From Paenibacillus darwinianus (GTDB taxonomy: Bacteria; Bacillota; Bacilli; Paenibacillales; Paenibacillaceae), in contig NZ_KK082115.1 in NCBI RefSeq assembly GCF_000598065.1, positions 44,774 to 108,773 on the forward strand: DNA of 64,000 nucleotides, written 5' to 3'. The first letter of the stretch is position 1, and each line of letters begins with the position of its first letter. A program made the position numbers and the translations under genes. A model generated the notes under the pieces. It saw only the letters and a list, made by a program, of their open reading frames with translations, did no database searches and was not told where the DNA came from. Positions 58,724 to 64,000 of this stretch are shown piece after piece.

Positions 58724-59236
58724 ATGGAAAAACGCGTAATCGTCAGGGAACTGACGGCGGAGGCTTTTAAGGACTTTGGCAAAGTAATCGATCTTCCTTC
58801 CTATGCGCCCCCCAAGACGGGGGAAGGCTGGGATTGCTGGAACTACATCGCGATGATGGACGTGTCTGAGCCGATCGGGATGGGGCTGGTCATCACCAAG
58901 GACCGGGAGCTAATGGTAGATTCAATGGAACGGCATGTGAGCCGGGAGGAACTGCTGCTTCCTTTTGATAAGGAAATCATCCAACCGGTGGCGGCTTGTC
59001 TCGATATCGAGGATCCGGAAGAGTCGCCCGATCCAGAGACAGTCCGGTGTTTTCGGATCAAGCCCGGGCAGGGGATCGTGATCGGCAGAGGCGTATGGCA
59101 CAGCCCCGCTTACCCCGTCGGCGGAGACTCTGCTTATCTGTTCGCCATCGAGAAAAAACTGGACAAGTTCGGTGACGAGATGGTGAATCCGTGGGTCAAC
59201 TTTCAAGGCGGAAAAGTCGTCAGGATGGAGCTTTAG
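58724..59236 (+). CDS. Ureidoglycolate lyase (AllA)-like protein
   Basis: A 170-residue cupin-like protein resembling the ureidoglycolate lyase/hydrolase family. The N-terminus shows ELTAEAFKDFGKVIDLPS, and a metal- or ligand-site region shows QGIVIGRGVWHSPAYPVGGD. It begins 24 bases after the binding-protein stop and closes the operon before a terminator. In a sugar operon it more likely opens or isomerises a small keto-acid, lactone or ureide derived from the substrate than takes part in purine breakdown; no allantoin genes are near. Function is not established. Confidence 0.75.
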   Translation: MEKRVIVRELTAEAFKDFGKVIDLPSYAPPKTGEGWDCWNYIAMMDVSEPIGMGLVITKDRELMVDSMERHVSREELLLPFDKEIIQPVAACLDIEDPEESPDPETVRCFRIKPGQGIVIGRGVWHSPAYPVGGDSAYLFAIEKKLDKFGDEMVNPWVNFQGGKVVRMEL

Positions 59237-59261
59237 ACTGCGTAAACGAGCGGCTAAAACC

Positions 59262-59305
59262 AAAAACCCTGGAGGCAGCCCAACCGGGCCGCTTCAAGGG
59301 TTTTC
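59262..59305. terminator. Bidirectional terminator between convergent operons
   Basis: AAAACCCTGGAGGC pairs with GCTTCAAGGGTTTT (a few mismatches), with T-rich tails on both strands. It serves the sugar operon on plus and the multicopper oxidase on minus. Confidence 0.78.
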
Positions 59306-59328
59306 TTATCCCGCTAGAAGCCACCGCC

Positions 59329-60540
59329 TTACTTCACATATTTGATCAAAACCATCAATCCGCCCGGTTCCACATCCGCGTTGGTCGTGTGATGCAATTC
59401 GTGGCAATGGAAGACCCATTCGCCCGGATTGTCGGCGATGAAATCAATATCGTAGGTCTCACCGGGATTGACCGTTACCGTGTTCACAATCTGAGGAACG
59501 GCGAGCGGATGGCCGTCCTTCGCAATGATGCGGAAATCATGACCGTGCATATGCATCGGGTGAATGCCGTTGCTGACGTTGGCCAACCGGATGCGTACCT
59601 TTTCGCCGTATTTTACCTCTAGAGGATCGGTATCCGGAAATGATTTGCCGTTAATCGTCCAATAATTATAATCCATTCCCATGACGGAGCTCCCCGCCTC
59701 GGAGCCCGTGTTGGAAGGAGGCATTTGCATCCCGCCATTCCCGGTTGAGGAATCGGGCTTGTCCTGCATCCCGTGTTTCATCAAGCTCCGAATGTCGCCC
59801 TTTTGTTTGAGCGGGCCAGGCGTACCTTTGGACATACCGGCCATCGGATCGTTTTGTCCGGTTTGAGGCTGTCCTCCCGGTTCGTCCGGAATATTCCATC
59901 CCCCGAATATCATCGCATACTCCCGATTATGCTTAAGCGGGCCGGCGTTCTGCGGATCGATGATTAAAAGCCCGTACAGTCCTTTGTCGATTTGCTCTAT
60001 GCTGTTAAAATGCGAATGGTACATGTACGTGCCGGCATGATTGGCTGTGAATTCGTAGGTGAACGTCTCGCCGGGCTTTATTGCATTTTGGGTGAAGGAA
60101 GGAACCCCGTCCATGCGGTTCGGAACATGCAGACCGTGCCAGTGGATGGCGGTTTCCTGCGGCAGGCTGTTTTTAACAATGACTCGTATCGTATCCCCTT
60201 CCTTGGCCCGTATGGTCGGACCCGGGACTGTTCCGTTAAAGGTATAAGCATTCGTTTTCACCCCGGAGACCAATTGCCAGCGGCCCTCTTTGGCCTCCAG
60301 CTTGAATTCGCGCACTTTATTCGTTGGACGTATAACGTCCGTTTCGCTAAGTGGGGCCAAATCCCGCAGTTTTTTTGTCGTTAGAATTTCCTCAGGCTTT
60401 GCAACAGAACCGCTCTCGGCTTGCGCGGTTTGCGCCGAATCCGTGGTAGGCTCCGAACCGTTGTTACCGGCCGAAGAGGCGCAACCGGCCAATAAAGTTA
60501 ACGAAACGGTTAACAAAAGGGAAATCTTTCGTCTGTTCAT
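59329..60540 (-). CDS. Multicopper oxidase lipoprotein
   Basis: A 403-residue exported oxidase with lipoprotein signal LLLTVSLTLLAGCASS. The four copper-binding motifs are present: HWHGLHVPN and YHSHFNS near the N-terminal half, HPMHMHGHDF and HCHELHHTT near the C-terminus. These fill the type 1, 2 and 3 sites, although the family's usual HCH-x3-H-x4-M differs slightly after the last histidines. Between them lies a Met/Gly/Pro-rich insertion (about residues 230-290). It likely oxidises Cu(I) or phenolic or metal substrates at the outer face of the membrane. It is a single-gene unit behind GAGGAGGG. Confidence 0.9.
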   Translation of the reverse strand: MNRRKISLLLTVSLTLLAGCASSAGNNGSEPTTDSAQTAQAESGSVAKPEEILTTKKLRDLAPLSETDVIRPTNKVREFKLEAKEGRWQLVSGVKTNAYTFNGTVPGPTIRAKEGDTIRVIVKNSLPQETAIHWHGLHVPNRMDGVPSFTQNAIKPGETFTYEFTANHAGTYMYHSHFNSIEQIDKGLYGLLIIDPQNAGPLKHNREYAMIFGGWNIPDEPGGQPQTGQNDPMAGMSKGTPGPLKQKGDIRSLMKHGMQDKPDSSTGNGGMQMPPSNTGSEAGSSVMGMDYNYWTINGKSFPDTDPLEVKYGEKVRIRLANVSNGIHPMHMHGHDFRIIAKDGHPLAVPQIVNTVTVNPGETYDIDFIADNPGEWVFHCHELHHTTNADVEPGGLMVLIKYVK

Positions 60541-60615
60541 CAGGAACCCTCCTCGGCCGTATAGGAGTATTCTGATGAAATGCTGGTCTAAATATGCAGG
60601 TATTACGCTGAACGG

Positions 60616-60645
60616 AAAAAAACAACTGCGATGGATCCGCAGTTG
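60616..60645 (-). terminator. Terminator of the 5'-nucleotidase gene
   Basis: Eight-bp stem CAACTGCG / CGCAGTTG with a seven-base loop, followed on the minus strand by seven T residues. It lies 20 bases after the nucleotidase stop. Confidence 0.85.
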
Positions 60646-60664
60646 CCCCTTAATCGGTATGAGT

Positions 60665-62491
60665 TTACGGTAGTATTATTTTTTGACCGGGGTAGATCAG
60701 ATGCGGGTTTGCCAGTTTGTTCAGGTCACGCAGGCGCTGCCATGTCGTGCCGTATTTCACCCCGATCGCCCAAAGGGTATCGCCGGGCTTCACGATGTAT
60801 ACCTTGGATTGAGCCTTGGCAGGCGGAACTGTCGTTGATTCGGATTTTTTCTCTTTCGATGGCTCCGGCTGCCCGGCTTTGGCCGATTCCGCTTTGACGA
60901 TGCGCCCTTCCACTTTCGGAGCTATCTTCCGTTGCTGCTGTATCGTGTCAATCATCAGGTTGGAAAGAAGCTGTCCCGCATTTTTATCCAGAAGCACTTC
61001 GGCCTCTTTGAACGCCTCGTATCCATCGCCGCCTTCTGCCAGGAAATCAACGGTTGCAAGCGAATAAGAGGCCGATTTGTCCAAAGGTTTGCCGTTTACT
61101 TTTATGTTTGCGATACGGGACCCTGGCGGCTTGGACAAGTCGTATGCGTATTGCATGCCGCTTACCTGCGCAAATCGGCCCGCTCCTTTCTCCACCTCGC
61201 TCACCGCGTTTTCAACCGCCTGCAAAAGCTGTTCGCCTGTAACCTTGATTTTTACGACATAGTTGGTAAAAGGAAGGGCGTCCATGATGTCTTTCTTGGT
61301 TAGTTTGCCGACAGGGAAAACGCGCTCTGCCCGAATGCCGCCCCCGTTGATGAGGGCTGCGTCGGCGCCGGTATAGGCCTTCATCGCATCGGCGATGAAG
61401 TTTCCGATTGCCGTTTCCTGCTTGCGCTGGGTCGCTTTCATGACGTCCAATTCCGTTGCGGTGCTGCCGATTTCCACCGAAAGCTCGGTTCCCAGCTTCG
61501 TCATATAGTCATCCATGACCGTCTTAACGGCTGCATCGGGCTTGAAATCCGGCTTGTTCACTACTTCTTTCAGCGTGTAACGGCGGAAATTGAAATCCTG
61601 GATCGAGCCGTCCTTGACATAAAAATTCAGTTCGCCGAAATACTCGAACTCGTCGCCGATGAACCAAAGCAGCGTATCGTCGATTTTTTCCGGTGTATCG
61701 AACGCCTTCGCCGCGTGGTCGCCTATCATAACGTCGATGCCCTCCACTTGATCGGCTACCAGCCGGGCATCGGGACCGGCCAGATGGGAGGAAACGATAA
61801 TGATCTGCGCGCCGGCCGCTTTCATGTCGGGCACGACTTTTTTCATCGCCTCTACCGGATCGATTACCTGGGCATTCGGTCCCATGGACGTAATTTGAGG
61901 GGCTTCTTCGTTAATAAGGCCGGTAATGCCGAGCTTGACTCCGTTCACTTCAATAATGACGAATCGGGCTGCTCCCTGTTCTTTGCCGAATACGTCTTTT
62001 GTCCGCTTGTCCATCACGTTGGCGCTTACCCATTGGAAAGCGCTCGCTTCCACCATTCTGGCGAGCTGGTCCGGCCCCATATCAAATTCATGGTTGCCGT
62101 ATGTATTCACATCGAGCTTGCCGGCATTGAAGGCGTCGATCATATGCTGTCCGTTGAACAAGGACGATAACAAGGAGGTGGCCAAATCGTCGCCGTTGCC
62201 GATATATAAAGCATTGGGATTTTGCGCCTTAATCCGGTTGGCCAGGCCGAAATAATTGGCGATATTTTCTTCTGCGGCCGGGTCGCCGAAATTGCCGTGG
62301 AAATGGGTGTCGAACAGTAGCGTGAAGGTGTTTTCGGGAAGCGGATGCTTGTCCGCGCTAAAGTCGGCGCCGACCGGATTTAGCGGGCCTGTAACCGGTT
62401 GGCCGTGATTGCTTGCGAAGACGGCCGGAGCGGCAATTGAGAAAAGAAGCGCACAAGAAAGCAACGTTCGAATGATAACAGCGAGTTTCAT
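60665..62491 (-). CDS. Secreted 5'-nucleotidase/metallophosphatase with C-terminal LysM domain
   Basis: A 609-residue exported hydrolase. It has a signal peptide (AVIIRTLLSCALLFSIAAPAVFA) and a calcineurin-like metallophosphatase domain with LLFDTHFHGNFGDP, GNGDDLAT and YGNHEFDMG, plus SSHLAGPD and IGDHAAKAF. A 5'-nucleotidase C-terminal domain follows, with INGGGIRAERVFPVGKLTK and VDFLAEGGDGYEAF. A Lys/Ser/Pro linker then leads to one LysM repeat (VYIVKPGDTLWAIGVKYGTT). It should release phosphate from nucleotides or related esters while held to peptidoglycan. I take ATG 62491 rather than 62497 because GGAGG is six bases from it. Confidence 0.9.
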   Translation of the reverse strand: MKLAVIIRTLLSCALLFSIAAPAVFASNHGQPVTGPLNPVGADFSADKHPLPENTFTLLFDTHFHGNFGDPAAEENIANYFGLANRIKAQNPNALYIGNGDDLATSLLSSLFNGQHMIDAFNAGKLDVNTYGNHEFDMGPDQLARMVEASAFQWVSANVMDKRTKDVFGKEQGAARFVIIEVNGVKLGITGLINEEAPQITSMGPNAQVIDPVEAMKKVVPDMKAAGAQIIIVSSHLAGPDARLVADQVEGIDVMIGDHAAKAFDTPEKIDDTLLWFIGDEFEYFGELNFYVKDGSIQDFNFRRYTLKEVVNKPDFKPDAAVKTVMDDYMTKLGTELSVEIGSTATELDVMKATQRKQETAIGNFIADAMKAYTGADAALINGGGIRAERVFPVGKLTKKDIMDALPFTNYVVKIKVTGEQLLQAVENAVSEVEKGAGRFAQVSGMQYAYDLSKPPGSRIANIKVNGKPLDKSASYSLATVDFLAEGGDGYEAFKEAEVLLDKNAGQLLSNLMIDTIQQQRKIAPKVEGRIVKAESAKAGQPEPSKEKKSESTTVPPAKAQSKVYIVKPGDTLWAIGVKYGTTWQRLRDLNKLANPHLIYPGQKIILP

Positions 62492-62659
62492 ATCCATCCT
62501 CCCGAATCGATTGATTTATCTCTCCCTTTATAGGTAGCATACTGTTTGTCCGGCTTCAATAGGATTAGGCCAATTTAAACGAAAACTTAATAAACGTTTG
62601 AAGAGGAACTAATGGTAAGTTCACACTTGTTCTTCAAGTTGCTGTTCTCTTTCCTGGTG

Positions 62660-62702
62660 AAATATGAATCCCGCCTGGTGCACGAATACTGTGCTAGGCG
62701 GG
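62660..62702 (-). terminator. Hairpin after yhbH
   Basis: CCCGCCT pairs with AGGCGGG (62670-62702), with an inner GCAC/GTGC pairing; on the minus strand ATTCATATTT follows. The arm AATCCCGCCTG also occurs at 50385. The rest of 62500-62660 shows nothing defined. Confidence 0.5.
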
Positions 62703-62732
62703 ACTTCGGGTACGCTCTAATGACCAATCTTG

Positions 62733-63893
62733 TCAGCCCGTCGCGACCTCCCGCTTGCGGAAGAACGACTTCAGCGCTTGGTACACCTCGCCTTTCTCGT
62801 GGATGACGTAGTAGAGGAACGTGGGTATGGCGATGTTCTTGTAGGCCGACATCAGCGTGCTGGAGCGGTTGTACTGGTTGACCTCGCCGTAGCCGAACAT
62901 GTTGGACCGCTTCAGCAGCTCGCCGATCAGCTTCACGCAGCGCTCATTGTCGCTCGTCAGGTTGTCGCCGTCGGAGAAGTGAAACGGGTAAATGTTGTGC
63001 GTGACCGGAGGGAAGCGGGAGTCGATAATTTCAAGCGCTTTAACGTACGCTGAGGAGCAGATCGTGCCCCCGCTTTCGCCGCGCGTGAAAAACTCCTCCT
63101 CCGTTACTTCCTTTGCCTCGGTATGGTGCGCGATGAACACAATATCGACCTTCTCATACTGATGCCGAAGAAACCGCGTCATCCAGAAGAAGAAGCTGCG
63201 CGCCACGTACTTTTCAAACGAGCCCATCGAGCCGGACGTATCCATCATTGCCAGAATGACCGCGTTCGAGTTCGGCTTGACGATTTCCTCCCACGTTTTG
63301 TAGCGTAGATCGTCAGGCGATATGCCGTGAATGCCCGGCATGCCGCCGGTCGCGTTCCGCTTCAAATTTTCGAGGATCGTCCGTTTTTTATCGATATTGG
63401 ACATGATGCCTTTCTTGCGGATGTCGTTGAAGCGGATTTCCGTCGTCTCCAGCTGCTCCTTATCCTTCCGCTGCATGAACGGCAGCTCAAGCTCCTCGAA
63501 CAGCATCGTCTCCAGCTCGGCCAGACTGATTTCGGCCTCGATCACCGTCTCCCCCGGCTGGTCGCCCGCCCCTTCGCCTTTTCCGCCTTTCTGCGCCGCA
63601 GGGTCCACCCCGAGCACGTCGCCGACCTGGCTTTCTCCGTCCCCCTGACCCACATGTTTGCTTTTGTTGTAATTGTAGACAAACCGGTATTCGTCCAAGC
63701 TTCGGATCGGCACCTTGATGACCTGCTTGCCGTCCGACATAATGATATTCTCCTCCGACACCAGATCGGGCAGGTTCTGCTTCACGGCCTCCCGGACCTT
63801 CTGCTGGTGCCTGGCTTGATCCTGGTAGCCTTTGCGGTGCAGCGACCAATCTTCCCGGGACACGATAAAGAGCGAATCATTGTGGTTTGCCAT
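62733..63893 (-). CDS. yhbH: Sporulation protein YhbH (DUF444/UPF0229)
   Basis: A 386-residue protein of the YhbH/YeaH family, needed for efficient sporulation in Bacillus and linked with the PrkA kinase and SpoVR. Features are [20 protein letters not shown] at the N-terminus, the VWA-like metal site [17 protein letters not shown] (DxSxS), the [20 protein letters not shown] segment and [20 protein letters not shown]. An acidic Gly/Glu-rich linker lies near residues 85-115. ATG 63893 is behind GGGGAGGTG. It is 32 bases downstream of the end of another minus-strand gene, so it belongs to an operon entering from the right. Confidence 0.94.
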   Translation of the reverse strand: MANHNDSLFIVSREDWSLHRKGYQDQARHQQKVREAVKQNLPDLVSEENIIMSDGKQVIKVPIRSLDEYRFVYNYNKSKHVGQGDGESQVGDVLGVDPAAQKGGKGEGAGDQPGETVIEAEISLAELETMLFEELELPFMQRKDKEQLETTEIRFNDIRKKGIMSNIDKKRTILENLKRNATGGMPGIHGISPDDLRYKTWEEIVKPNSNAVILAMMDTSGSMGSFEKYVARSFFFWMTRFLRHQYEKVDIVFIAHHTEAKEVTEEEFFTRGESGGTICSSAYVKALEIIDSRFPPVTHNIYPFHFSDGDNLTSDNERCVKLIGELLKRSNMFGYGEVNQYNRSSTLMSAYKNIAIPTFLYYVIHEKGEVYQALKSFFRKREVATG

Positions 63894-63925
63894 TGTCCTT
63901 GCACCTCCCCGCGGTTACTGTGTTG

Positions 63926-64000
63926 TTATTCAATATATTCAAGCTCCCACAGGTTATGTGAGTCAAAAATGTCCGATTCTACCATCGCCGTTGCCGCTTG
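63926..64000 (-). CDS. C-terminal end of an upstream minus-strand gene (prkA candidate)
   Basis: The last 24 codons of a frame read with no stop from the right edge and end at TAA 63926-63928 (VESDIFDSHNLWELEYIE). The composition looks coding and the gap to yhbH is 32 bases. By known gene order in Bacillales (prkA then yhbH) this may be the serine-kinase gene prkA; the visible part is too short to prove that. Confidence 0.45.
   Translation of the reverse strand, partial: QAATAMVESDIFDSHNLWELEYIE

Noticed and set aside
62570-62600. TTTAAACGAAAA near the 5'-nucleotidase start as another DeoR box
   Set aside because: A single copy in AT-rich sequence without a matching promoter position; most likely chance.

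Overview
The window looks like chromosome of a spore-forming member of the Paenibacillaceae (Paenibacillus or Cohnella type). This is inferred from four things: moderately GC-rich Firmicute codon use, strong AGGAGG-type ribosome sites with frequent TTG/GTG starts, sporulation genes (spoVR, yhbH), and a very high density of ABC sugar importers paired with YesM/YesN-type two-component systems. No rRNA, tRNA, CRISPR array, phage or insertion sequence was seen.

Layout. (1) 1-7.7 kb: a ribose/inositol-type importer (binding protein cut by the left edge, fused ATPase, permease), two Gfo/Idh/MocA oxidoreductases, a 101-residue chemoreceptor-tail-like protein and a ROK regulator. (2) 7.9-20.9 kb: a housekeeping and stress block with a MATE exporter, spoVR (minus strand, with a sigma-E-like promoter), hflK-hflC, an MFS transporter, a formate dehydrogenase operon (catalytic subunit, DUF1641 protein, HMA-like protein, 52-residue zinc ribbon), a small membrane protein, a decayed Sir2 gene and a DMT exporter. 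(3) 20.9-21.4 kb: a 51-bp tandem repeat. (4) 21.4-28.1 kb: a hexitol/tagatose-type operon (PfkB kinase, gene remnant, second PfkB kinase, class II aldolase, FGGY kinase, GatD-like dehydrogenase, DeoR repressor) with repeated AAACGAAA-type boxes at both promoters. (5) 28.2-40.4 kb: a polyol system with binding protein, two permeases and a dehydrogenase; then a divergent solute-binding lipoprotein next to a response regulator and sensor kinase; then xylulokinase and a second polyol dehydrogenase. It fits pentitol to D-xylulose to xylulose-5-phosphate, with cre boxes at its promoters. (6) 40.6-49.5 kb: a leucine-dehydrogenase-like gene, a shikimate-dehydrogenase-like gene, a sensor kinase interrupted by an in-frame stop, another sugar importer and its AraC-type response regulator. 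(7) 49.6-51.3 kb: a HAD phosphatase and a zeta-toxin-type pair. (8) 51.3-59.3 kb: a GntR regulator and a seven-gene operon (BtpA/SgcQ-like protein, ribokinase-like kinase, full RbsABC-type importer with two permeases, ureidoglycolate-lyase-like protein). Both units share one promoter-operator design. (9) 59.3-64 kb, minus strand: multicopper oxidase lipoprotein, LysM-tailed 5'-nucleotidase, yhbH, and the last codons of an upstream gene.

How it works together. Regions 1 and 4-8 are separate uptake, sensing and catabolism modules for sugars and polyols. The CUT1-type importers in regions 5 and 6 have no ATPase gene here and presumably borrow a shared MsmX-type ATPase. The sporulation genes spoVR and yhbH lie on the same strand about 51 kb apart, with the carbohydrate modules between them. 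The strongest candidates for new biology are the BtpA-ribokinase-ABC-AllA operon with its GntR operator, the kinase-based hexitol operon, and the chemoreceptor-tail mini-protein.
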